18,444 nt of DNA from Saprospiraceae bacterium. GTDB lineage: Bacteria; Bacteroidota; Bacteroidia; Chitinophagales; Saprospiraceae. A program made the translations under genes and the position numbers. This document shows, piece after piece, positions 1 to 9,600 of the stretch (positions are counted from its first letter, which is position 1; each line of letters opens with the position of its first letter). The notes under the pieces were generated by a model. It was not told where the DNA came from, did no database searches, and saw nothing but the letters and a program-made list of their open reading frames with translations. The stretch lies in NCBI GenBank assembly GCA_013042795.1, contig JABDPK010000162.1:1-18444 (forward strand). The letters are read 5' to 3'.

Positions 1-2
1 TA

Positions 3-113
3 TTCACTGGTCTTGCGGTTGGAACATACAGCTTTACCTATACAACGAATGATGCAGTCAGCCAATGTAAAAATGTAAGTTATGATATTTCAATATCAGT
101 GGCAGATTGTTAG
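3..113 (+). pseudogene. End of the upstream piece of an interrupted giant T9SS surface-protein gene (in-frame TAG)
   Basis: The frame is open from the window edge and encodes 36 residues, ending Val-Ala-Asp-Cys before a TAG at 111-113. These residues match the end of a ~180-residue repeat module seen again downstream and in gene 2: a Gly-x-Tyr-x-Phe-x-Tyr-Thr-Thr-Asn strand, a later Cys, then Asp-Cys. In every other copy the Asp-Cys is followed by one residue and then Cys-Pro. Here the one residue is the stop codon, and the next two codons still encode Cys-Pro. The same frame then stays open to 3314 with continuous homology. I therefore read this as the upstream part of the gene that ends at 3314, split by a nonsense mutation, a sequencing error or, less likely, readthrough. 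The true start lies outside the window. Confidence 0.75.
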
Positions 114-1733
114 TGTCCACCTATACAAATAAGTCAAACAGATGATTTTTGCCAGGTCGACCAGATTTTTGACCTTACGACACTGATCATCAATGCCGGA
201 CCGGGAAGTTGGTCACTAAGCAGTGTAAATACCTTGAATACACCAACAATAGTAAATAACAGTGAATTATATTTTACAGGAATAACAGCCATTGGTGATT
301 ATACATTAACATATACCCTGGATGACCAAAACATACCGACGGGATGTGATAATGCTGCAAGTGTGGACTTCACTGTGATAGATGCACCTTTTGTCGTTCT
401 ATATACAGAAGTCGATGCATGTAATGGATTTAACGGCAACCTGGAACAAATTTTCCAGCTTGACGATCTGATTCAGGGTGGATCCGGTGGCGGAATATGG
501 TCAACCAACGAACCAGAAATAACCATTGAATCCGATAATTCAGTTTCATTTTTGGGTGTACCTGCTGGATTTTATGATATAGATTATACAACAAATCACG
601 CTGAATTCCCATGTATGGATGTCACCGAGACGGTAACATTTACAGTGAGAGATTGTGCATGTCCTATCATTGAGATGCAGCAATTCCCTGATCTGTGTAT
701 CGGCTCAGACACCTTTGATCTGACAACTTATCTGAATACAAATGCACCCGGGGAATGGTATATCAATGGAATTGTAGGTACGAATGCCATTGCAATAATA
801 GATGATCACTACTTGAGATATTCAGAATTTGCCGAACCGGGCGAATATGTCCTGTCATATGAATTATACAATTTGGGATATGATGCAGATTGTTCTTTAT
901 TAGATAGTGTGATTTTTAATATTTATGCGAACCCGGAATCGGAACTTCTACCTGATACGGTCGTATGCAATATGGATATTGGCATTGGACCAGACAGGAT
1001 CTTCATGGACGATATGATATTATCTGGATCTTCTGGTGTCTGGATTTCCACAGAATCTGGTATTCAGGTTGAAAGCAACAGCGAAGTTTCATTTACTGGA
1101 ATACCGGCGGGTGATTACAAGTTTTTATTTACAACAAATACTGCAAATGCACCATGTGTAGACCAGACCTACGAGGTCACGGTATCTGTCGTAGATTGTA
1201 CTTGTCCTGAATTGGATTTGAGTTATATAAATCCATTATGTACCAATAGTTCGATGATAAATCTCGAAGATTACCTTGTGAATCCAAGCGATGCACCTGG
1301 AGTCTGGATTGTGACTGCGCCTTCAGGAGAAGAGCTGGAAATGAATGAGATTGATCCGGCATTACTGGAAGCTGGAGATTATATGGTGAGCTTCCAGTTT
1401 AATGATGGTACAGGAAACTGTCCGGATACTGCCACTTCGGAATTGAACGTTTACCAGCAACCTGAAGTAAATATAATAACCGCTGATTATGTCGTATGTA
1501 ATGTGGATGGTGGCACAGCGCCGCGTTGTATTGATTTGAGCACTTTCGTGTCAGGATCTGATGGTGAATGGAGTCAGCCCACAGGCTATAACGGTGATTT
1601 TTCAGATATAACAAATATATGTTTTGACGGCATTGCAGGAGGAACTGTCCTTGAATTTAATTATTCATCGGATGTTGCCCAATTCCCTTGCCAGGATGTA
1701 TCAGGTCTGGCGACAATTATTGTTGAAGATTGC
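114..1733 (+). repeat. Three tandem ~180-residue cysteine-patterned repeats in gene 1
   Basis: The repeat boundary motif Asp-Cys-x-Cys-Pro has its Asp codon at 105, 651, 1194 and 1728, giving periods of 182, 181 and 178 residues. Each unit runs from Cys-Pro to Asp-Cys and has two beta-sandwich-like halves. The first half has a Leu-Cys or Phe-Cys, a Pro-Gly-x-Trp and a Gly-(Asp/Glu)-Tyr strand. The second has Val-Cys-Asn, Gly-(Ser/Asp)-x-Gly-x-Trp, a Phe-x-Gly turn and (Phe/Ala)-Pro-Cys. Units 1 and 2 contain six Cys and unit 3 contains eight. The repeats are divergent at DNA level, so they are old. Confidence 0.8.
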
Positions 1734-3314
1734 TCATGCCCAATATTGAATATTTTTAATCCGGGACCTATATGCAATGAAGGTGATGTCCTGGACCTCA
1801 ATGAGCTCGAAGCCAATGGAATTGCCGACGGACAGTGGTCTGTCGTCGATGGTCCACAATCGATTAGCCTGAACAATGAAGTTTTTGAGGCAGATCAGCT
1901 AATGGCCGGAGAATATACTCTTCAATATACACCAATGGAAACGCCGGAAGTGCATTGTGATCAGTTTAGCCAGGTGACATTGCAGGTTGTTGCTCCTTTA
2001 AGAGCAGGAACCGGGGATATGATCGAATTATGTGAGAATGATGACCAGGAAATAAACCTCTTTGACATTTTGATTGATGCAGATAGTGGGGGAAATTGGT
2101 TGGAAATAAGCCAGGGCATTTCGGCTGGTTCAGCTTTTGATGATACTGGATCTCTTCAGACTGAAGACCTTGATCCGGGTCAGTATGATTTCGAATATTT
2201 ACAGGATAATGATTTTCCTTGTAATGACCAGGCCAGTTATGTTTCAGTATTGATTAATGAAGTACCTCAATCTGATGCGGGAGAAGACAAGGAAGTCAAT
2301 TGTGCTGTTCAGGAAGTTACCCTTGGAGGTATAAATACAAGCTCAGGCACAGATTATACTTATAGTTGGACATCGGTCAACGGGTCTCTACTAAATGATA
2401 GTACATCTGCCACCATAAAAGTAAACGAGGCAGGGGAGTATATCCTGGAGGTTATACATTTGCCGACCGGATGTCTTTCTGTTGATGCAGTGATTGTTAC
2501 TGAGGATGATAATTCACCCAGTTTTGAAGCAGAAGTTATTTCCTCTCCTTGTGATCTGAATTCTTTGGGAATTATTTCCATTGCCAATGCAACAGGAGGA
2601 GACGGATTATATGAATATTCAATAGATAATGGACAAAGCTGGACCAATGATAATTCCTTTACAGGACTGGCTGACGGGGAATATACTGTGGTCATGCAGG
2701 ATGGAAGAGGATGTACATTTGAACAAAGCGGACTGATCATTCAGCAATCGAGTCCGATGGGACTTAATGCCGGGGAAGATACAACTGTAGATTATGGAGA
2801 TGCCTATTACAATTTGCAGGTTTCAATTACAGCTGATCCCGCAGATATAGTCAATGTCATTTGGCAGGAAGACGGTATTACAATTTGTGAAGGGACACCT
2901 GATGAATGTTTTTATATCCAGGTAGATCCGGTTGAGATCAATACGTATTGTGTAACCCTGACAGATCTCTATGGTTGTGAATATACGGACTGTGTTGTAC
3001 TCGAAGAAGAACTGGATGCAGATGTATACATACCTAATATATTTGATCCTACAGCTGTTGATAACAACAATCGATTTTATGTCCAATCAGGGGAATATGT
3101 AACGACTGTAAATGAAATGCGCGTCTATGACAGGTGGGGAAGCCTGATCTTTGAAGGTGAACCCGATCATGCACCAAACCTTCCTGAGTATGGATGGGAT
3201 GGCAGAATAAATGGAGAGAAAGTAAGAGAAGGTATTTATATGTACTTCATCCGTACAACGGATATATTAGGACAGGAAAAGAAACATTCCGGAGACGTTA
3301 TGTTGATAAGATAA
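234..3314 (+). CDS. Giant Cys-rich repeat surface protein with SprB repeat and T9SS type B sorting domain, downstream piece of an interrupted gene
   Basis: The frame is open from 114, just after the TAG at 111-113. The first start-like codon is a TTG at 234, and the first ATG (615) lies inside a repeat module. There is no signal peptide, so this piece has no credible start of its own and is probably the tail of the gene that enters from upstream. From 114 it encodes 1066 residues. In order these are three ~180-residue six- or eight-cysteine repeats (114-1733), two Ig-like stretches, a PKD-like domain (around 2270-2500), an SprB-type repeat (about 2541-2750, with Tyr-Ser-Ile-Asp-x-Gly-Gln-Ser-Trp), a last Ig-like domain, and a CHU_C-like sorting domain (3021-3311) with Asp-Arg-Trp-Gly and Gly-Trp-Asp-Gly. 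If made whole, the product would be exported by Sec and then the T9SS and act at the cell surface, probably in adhesion; that role is inferred. It is a close structural paralogue of the C-terminal ~1070 residues of gene 2. It ends in TAA. Confidence 0.8.
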   Translation: MNTPTIVNNSELYFTGITAIGDYTLTYTLDDQNIPTGCDNAASVDFTVIDAPFVVLYTEVDACNGFNGNLEQIFQLDDLIQGGSGGGIWSTNEPEITIESDNSVSFLGVPAGFYDIDYTTNHAEFPCMDVTETVTFTVRDCACPIIEMQQFPDLCIGSDTFDLTTYLNTNAPGEWYINGIVGTNAIAIIDDHYLRYSEFAEPGEYVLSYELYNLGYDADCSLLDSVIFNIYANPESELLPDTVVCNMDIGIGPDRIFMDDMILSGSSGVWISTESGIQVESNSEVSFTGIPAGDYKFLFTTNTANAPCVDQTYEVTVSVVDCTCPELDLSYINPLCTNSSMINLEDYLVNPSDAPGVWIVTAPSGEELEMNEIDPALLEAGDYMVSFQFNDGTGNCPDTATSELNVYQQPEVNIITADYVVCNVDGGTAPRCIDLSTFVSGSDGEWSQPTGYNGDFSDITNICFDGIAGGTVLEFNYSSDVAQFPCQDVSGLATIIVEDCSCPILNIFNPGPICNEGDVLDLNELEANGIADGQWSVVDGPQSISLNNEVFEADQLMAGEYTLQYTPMETPEVHCDQFSQVTLQVVAPLRAGTGDMIELCENDDQEINLFDILIDADSGGNWLEISQGISAGSAFDDTGSLQTEDLDPGQYDFEYLQDNDFPCNDQASYVSVLINEVPQSDAGEDKEVNCAVQEVTLGGINTSSGTDYTYSWTSVNGSLLNDSTSATIKVNEAGEYILEVIHLPTGCLSVDAVIVTEDDNSPSFEAEVISSPCDLNSLGIISIANATGGDGLYEYSIDNGQSWTNDNSFTGLADGEYTVVMQDGRGCTFEQSGLIIQQSSPMGLNAGEDTTVDYGDAYYNLQVSITADPADIVNVIWQEDGITICEGTPDECFYIQVDPVEINTYCVTLTDLYGCEYTDCVVLEEELDADVYIPNIFDPTAVDNNNRFYVQSGEYVTTVNEMRVYDRWGSLIFEGEPDHAPNLPEYGWDGRINGEKVREGIYMYFIRTTDILGQEKKHSGDVMLIR
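3021..3311 (+). other. T9SS type B C-terminal sorting domain of gene 1
   Basis: The final 97 residues begin Asp-Val-Tyr-Ile-Pro-Asn-Ile-Phe, carry Asp-Arg-Trp-Gly and Gly-Trp-Asp-Gly, and end Gly-Asp-Val-Met-Leu-Ile-Arg. This is the gliding-motility-associated C-terminal (CHU_C-like) pattern that targets proteins to the type IX secretion system. By hand alignment without gaps, 44 of 97 residues are identical to the same domain of gene 2. Confidence 0.92.
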
Positions 3315-3333
3315 AATCCAATGAACCCAAATT

Positions 3334-3370
3334 AAAAGCTGCATTCAAAAGATGTGGCTTTTTTTTATTT
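3334..3370 (+). terminator. Rho-independent terminator after gene 1
   Basis: An 11-bp stem (3334-3344 with 3352-3362, including two G-U pairs) closes a 7-base loop and runs into a T-rich tract at 3361-3370. It begins 20 bases after the TAA at 3312-3314. This separates transcription of gene 1 from the group that starts with gene 2. Confidence 0.75.
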
Positions 3371-3408
3371 AAAACAACTTGATTTCCATGGTGTTAAATT
3401 GACATTCT

Positions 3409-3416
3409 TAAGTTTG
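3409..3416 (+). promoter_or_regulatory. Possible Bacteroidota -7 promoter element (TAAGTTTG)
   Basis: The octamer matches the TAnnTTTG consensus of the main Bacteroidota sigma factor exactly and sits just after the gene 1 terminator, where a promoter for gene 2 is expected. No well-spaced -33 TTG/TTTG is visible: the nearest TTG upstream, at 3379-3381, leaves a 27-base gap. If used, transcription would begin near 3421 and leave a leader of about 190 bases. Confidence 0.35.
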
Positions 3417-3568
3417 AGCTATTAATTTCCTTTCCTTGTTAAGCAGCACTCTCAAAGAAATGGGGTATCTGAGTTCTGATAGATGAATATAATGTATATT
3501 TTTAGGGCTCAATCAGTAAACTATCTATTATTTTTCTGGCATTTTCATTTGATAATCAGCAAGTTAAG

Positions 3569-3604
3569 AAAGCTGGCTGACCAGGGACATAAAAGGCCAG
3601 TTTT
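3569..3604 (+). promoter_or_regulatory. Leader hairpin just upstream of the gene 2 start
   Basis: A 9-bp stem (3569-3577 with 3596-3604, one G-U pair) closes an 18-base loop and ends 10 bases before the ATG at 3615. A smaller hairpin (3573-3576 with 3581-3584, CTGA tetraloop) uses the same left-arm bases, so the two cannot form together. It could influence ribosome access or act as an attenuator, but it may also be chance. The rest of the intergenic region 3315-3614 holds the terminator and possible promoter listed above, and nothing else was recognised. Confidence 0.25.
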
Positions 3605-3614
3605 AAGAATTTAT

Positions 3615-6600
3615 ATGAACAGACAATTTACACTCTTCATATTGACCCTGTTATTTGCTTGTAATCTCTCAGCACAAGATGATTGCACAACTGCTTCTGA
3701 TGCAGGTTTGCTGGGATGTGGGCAAGCTATTACTATGGATTTTAATCCAGGAGATACACCTGATGCTGAAGCAGTTGGTTGTATGGGGATGCCTCCGATT
3801 CCTGGGACTTGGTATTTTTTTGAAACAGATATGCTTGTATCAGAGTTTACAATTTCAGGAACCGATTTTGAAATGTTTGAAGGCCCTGACTGTTCTAGTT
3901 TAACAGCTATTTCTGATTGTGGTGCTCCTGATACTTTCATTGCCAATTCAAGTACAACTTATTGGATACTGGTTGGAGATGAAGCCACTGTAGAAACATC
4001 CAATTTTTCAAATGATGATTGTTCAGGTGCGCAAGTGGTCGGAACGATGAATTGTGGAGATATACTTACTGCAAGTGGTGATCCGACAGCATGTTTTGAC
4101 CTGGAGGCAATAGGATGTATGATTGATATGCCTGGGGTATGGTATGAGTTTGATACTGATTCGGAAATGTCAAGTTTTGAGGTCACGGGAAGTATGTTTG
4201 AATTATTTGAAGGTTCTTGTGGTTCATTGGTTTCTCTATCAGATTGTGGTTCACCCTCAACGGTATCCACGACACCTGGAGCAACATATTATTTATTGGT
4301 GGGTGGGTCAGTGACGGTCGAAGCTACACCACAGCCTATTAATGACTTTTGTTCAGGAGCTACCGATCTTAATTCTGGCTCAGATCAGGTAACCTGTTGT
4401 GCAGGACTTGAGGGTATTGATGATTGCGGTGGACAGAATTCAGGTGTTTGGTTTGTTTTAACTCCAGGGGCGGATGCTGTGGATATTTCTTTTTCGAATA
4501 TAGATATGACAGGTATTGTTGGTATAGAAGTATACTCAGGAAATTGTTCTGCACTTTCTTTTGAAGACTCATACTGTGGTGGTCCATCGACTACAAATTT
4601 TCAAGTAACAGCTTGCGGAGAAGATATATATGTTCATGTTACATCAAGTCAGGGAGACTGTGGGGCTTTTTCTTTGTCAGCAACTGATGTAACTGGATGT
4701 GGGACACCAGAAGATTGCGATGATGTTGTTGATTTCATTTCTCCCTCTTCGGGAGCTGGACAGATTTGTACTCAAGGCTGTACACAGTACTCATGTAGTG
4801 GTATATGTGCACCAACTGGTGTCTGGTTCCAGGTTATGACAGATGATATAGCATCCTATATGGAAGTCATAGTAAACAACGCCAATTTTAATCCGGTGGT
4901 TTCGATTTACCAGGGAGCAGATTGTGGTTCATTAACTGGTCTGGTTTTATGCGACACTCCGGCAGTCGGGGAAGTTGTACCATCTGCCGTTAACGCTCTG
5001 CAAACTTATTATATTGAAATAGGTTCTGAAACAGGAGCAGGTGGTGACTTTGATTTATGTATTTTAACTGATATTTCTCAGGTACAGTGTTCCGAAGGTG
5101 ACCTGGAACCGAACAGACCTGAATATCCGGACGAAGATCCGAATGGCCCTTATTGTCCTGGTGAAACAGTGAACTTTTGTTATACCGTAGAATTTACTGT
5201 GGATCCAATTGGGCAAGGTAATAATTGTCAATGGATACAAGGAATTATTCCTACAATTGGCGGAGGATGGGACCTTGCTCTAACACCGATTGATGACCAG
5301 GGTCCTGATGGAGGATGGTTCTGGCTTGATGAAGGCAATGTTGATCATAACGTCGATAGCCCTGTACTTGAATTGATAAATACGCCTAACGGTCTTGGAT
5401 TGGCATATGGAAACGGTGGTCTTACAGCTGGTGACCTTTTACCTGGGGGATGGTGGTATACATCACCTGGTGGGGGTGCGGGATGTACAAATGATGGCGA
5501 TCCGGATACGATGTGGGGCTTACCCGAAAGCTGTGGCTCTGCATCTGAGGTAGAATTTTGTTTTGATCTCACTGTTAGAGAAATTGATGATCCTGCAGAT
5601 TGTTCAGATCCCGAATTTACTGATTTGAAAGTCCATATATTTACAATGGCGGACGGACAAACCGGCTGTTGGTCAAATAATTCATGTGCTGGTGACGTGC
5701 CTGTCGTTTTTGATGCACTAATGGACTGCACTTCAGTTGTAGAAGTCCTCGCTGAAGATAAAGAAATATGTTCTGATCAGAATGTTGATATTTTGGTTGA
5801 AACTTCAGATGGATCTTCTGCTGATATTATTGTAGAAGTAATAGAAGAAGGAAATACCAGTGGAGCTCAGGACTGGACTTTTACCGGATCAGGAGTAATT
5901 CCTGATGTCATTGAAAATGAAGGAGATGACATTGAAGTAGTCATTTACGAGGCTTATGCCTTAAGCCCGCCTTCTGTATGCCGTGGTCCTATAACGACCA
6001 TAGAAGTTATTGTTTACCCGGAAATAGAAATCATTCCGGATGACCCTTATTACCTCTGTTATGGAATGGAAAATGAAGTTACTCCGGAGATAAACGGTGG
6101 CACAGGTGGACCTTACGAGGTTGAATGGTCAAATGGGGAAACAGGCTTATCAATATTTCTTCCACAACCTATTGACCTGCCTCCTGGTGAATATTCAATA
6201 GAAATGGTTGTTACTGATGATCTTGGTTGTACAGGTATTGAGACTGTAGAATACGAAATACTCGAACCGGTTGAACCAAATATCATTGCACCTATTACCG
6301 CAGTTTGTAAAGATGGTGTGGATGATATGGTAACCATGACATTGGAATTCATGGATGTGGGCACCGGTCCATATGATTATAAATGGGATAGCACACCAGG
6401 TGGTCTTGATTTTGATGGCTCTTCAACAAGCATTGATGTTGTTATTGATGAAGAAAATTCAACATCAAAGACTTATACAATATTTGGAATTGTTACCGAT
6501 GATTTTGGCTGTGAATACAGGGCAGAGACAAGCTTTGTCGTCGACAACGGACCGGAACTCGAATTCGCCATTGAACAGTGTTTTGGTGTAGGATATGACC

Positions 6601-9600
6601 TGACTGGTTATATCTTCGGATTGGATCCTGTTACTTTCGAAATCTATTACGATGAAGATGGTGACTGGAACCAGCAGTATGAGACTTTGGTCGATGAATT
6701 GCTTGTGCATGGTCCTGTATTTGGAAATAGTACAAATTATTTTGCAGAGCAATTCGGGCAGTATATACTTGTTGGAACATCTGAAAATGGATGTAAGGAT
6801 TTCTTTATACTTGATGTCCCTCCATTAGCCACTCCAATTTTTTCTACCATACCTAATGATACCGTCTGTGCAGGAACTACAGTGACAATCAAGGTGGATA
6901 ACTTCCAGGATTTCGTTGAATTTGACTGGAGTACAGGAGGTACTCTTGACTCCATTGTCGTTACTCCTGCTGACACCACGACTTATTACCTTGAGGCTGA
7001 ATTGAATAATGGATGCGAGGTAATCGATAGTATTATAATCGTCGTAAATCCGATTCCACCTGTTAATATTACAGGTTCGGCGTCGTTCTGCCCGGGTGAA
7101 TTTACGACCCTGACCGCCCAGGGAGATTCCACTAATTTATACGCATGGAATGGTCCGAACGGAGAATTAATAAATACACAATCTGCACAAATTAATGTGC
7201 CGGGTTCATGGAATATTCTGATCACAACGCCATCAGGCTGTACCAACAATGAAAATATAAGTGTTGTTCAGGATGATGAATTGAATCCTCAGATTATAGG
7301 AGGAAATTTTTGTAGTGGTGAATCCGTCATGTTGGATGGCGGACCTGGATTTGATAGTTATACCTGGTTTGATTTTAATAATATCGTATTGGGAACAGAT
7401 CCGACATTGGAGGTTTCCCAGGAAGGAAATTATATATTGGAGGTCTTTCTTGGCAATTGTAATGGGCTCGACACATTTCTTGTTGAGGAAATTGAACCCC
7501 TGCCTTATGCACTGACAACAACAATTGCAGATGTATGCAATATTGACTCCGGATCGCTACCTACTTCAATTGACTTAACGAGTTATGAAAATGGTAATGC
7601 CGCTGGTGAGTGGTTCAATGAAAACGGAATTCCTGTGGCAGATCCGACCTTTATTGAATTTGCAGGAGCGATGCCATCGAGTTTGGTTTATACTTTTACC
7701 ACGACGGAGGCCACCTTTCCGTGTGAAAATGATACCTATAATTTTACGATTAATATCCTGGATTGCGCATGCCCGAGCGTAGCGATCAATCCGCCACCGA
7801 ATTTCTGCGTGGGTACAGACACATTTGATCTGACCCTTATTCAGATTACCAATGAACCAGGAACATGGTCTGTCAATGATCCGGGGATAGAAATTTTAAA
7901 CAATACACTTCTCATAACAGGAACTGGAAATAATCCCGGAGATTATAGTTTGACATATACCCTGGATAATACTTCTGTTCCAGCATCTTGTGCTGTTTCC
8001 AATACAGTTGATTTTACGATAAATGCACCGCCTGAAGCACAGATCATAACAAATGCTGATGTGTGTAATCTTGATACAGGGAACGGACCTGATTTCATTG
8101 ATCTCGATGATTTATATATTTCCGGATCATCAGGTGACTGGTCAACCAATGAAGCCGGATTGATGATCGACAGTGATAACGTGGTCAGTTTTACAGGACA
8201 GTTGGTTGAAAGCTATGATTTCTTTTACTTAACCAATGATGCATTATCACCTTGTCAGAACGTGAATTATACTGCAATTATCGATGTTCTTGATTGTTCA
8301 TGTCCACCGTTGGAATTGAATACACTTCCGACCCTGTGTAGTTCAGGCGGAACTTTCGATCTTGATGATTATATAGAGAATCCAAATAATGAGCCCGGCA
8401 ACTGGTCTGTTTCAGGACCCGACAACTCTGTCTTGATAGGTAGTAATTTTACAGCCGACGGGGCACCGGAAGGAGATTATACGATAACTTTTACTTTCAA
8501 TACAACCCAGGGAGGTTCTTGTATCAATGAAGTTTCACAAACTGTAACGATTCTTGATCAACCTTTTGCCATGATTACAGAACAGATTGTCGCTTGTAAT
8601 GGCACCAATTTGACGACTTTCCCTGTCAGTGTCGATTTAACTTCAGTTGTCACAGGTGATGATGGATTCTGGACTGCCCCGGCAGATTATAATAATGGAA
8701 TGATTGATGATGTGACGGATGTTAATTTTGAAGGTGTGGAGCCGGGGATTTATCCTTTTATTTATACAACCAATACAGCCATGGCCCCATGCGCGGATGT
8801 TGAAGTTGTATTGAATCTTGAAGTAGTTAATTGCAATTGTCCGATCCTTGCATTTAATCCACCAAGTCCTCTTTGTAATGATGGTACAGAAACAAACTTA
8901 AACACACTCCTGTATCCTGAAGTAGGAGAGGGTATATGGACTTTTGTAAATGGTCCTCAAACACCTTTAATGATTGGCGATTCGATTTTTGTTGTCAATG
9001 AAATTGCCGAAGGTCAATATACCTTCGAGTATAGTTTGTCAGATATGGTGCCGGCGGGATGTCTTGAATCAAGCCAGATCACCCTGGAAGTTTTTGAAAG
9101 CCCGGATGTCCAGGTAATACCTCAGGCAGTGGCATGTAACACCATGAGTGTTCAGGGTCCTGTATGCCTGGATCTGAATACATTTGTTGTTGGTGCAAAC
9201 GGTTCATGGAATGCGCCTACCAACTTTACAGGAGATTTTTCTGATATTTCCAATGTTTGCTTTGAAGGTGAAACTGTCGGATCGACATTTGAATTTGTAT
9301 TCCTGACCAATACAGCTATAACACCATGTACAGATAAAAGACTGACAACCATAATCACTATCATCGATTGCAATTGCCCGAATCTGACAGTCAGTGTACC
9401 TCAATCTATTTGTAATGCTGGTGGAAGTATCGATGTTTCAGCTCTCGAAGATCCGTCTATTGCCGCAGGATCCTGGACTGTCATCGCAGGACCTGAACCA
9501 GTGTCACTTTCAGGTACAACATTCGATGCCGAAGGTATTTTGCCAGGCGTTTATACATTGCAGTATACACCTGATGAAGCACCCCCAGTTGATTGCGCGC

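Noticed and set aside
111..113. TAG as a recoded sense codon (altered genetic code)
   Set aside because: Only one in-frame TAG occurs in more than 17 kb of coding sequence. Bacteroidota use the standard bacterial code, and nothing else in the window points to a suppressor tRNA or phage. A mutation or sequence error is simpler.
234..236. TTG at 234 as a genuine translation start of an independent gene
   Set aside because: It lies in the middle of a repeat unit with homology upstream to 114 and beyond. It has no signal peptide after it, and the product needs one for T9SS export.
2360..2740. Reverse-strand open frame of 126 codons
   Set aside because: It is the antisense of the PKD and SprB region of gene 1. 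There is no supporting start site, and the sense-strand domains explain the sequence.
3483..3614. Longer gene 2 start at the ATG at 3483
   Set aside because: It would place 44 residues, including a basic stretch, in front of a textbook signal peptide that begins at 3615.
3651..3664. Lipoprotein lipobox (Leu-Phe-Ala-Cys) in the gene 2 signal peptide
   Set aside because: Phe at -2 is unusual for a lipobox, and a normal Ser-Ala-Gln cleavage site follows five residues later. T9SS cargo normally uses a type I signal peptide.
5345..5731. Reverse-strand open frame of 128 codons
   Set aside because: It lies wholly inside gene 2. Its product is low-complexity Ser/Pro-rich, as expected from antisense of Gly/Asp-rich coding sequence, and it has no start signal or homology I recognise.
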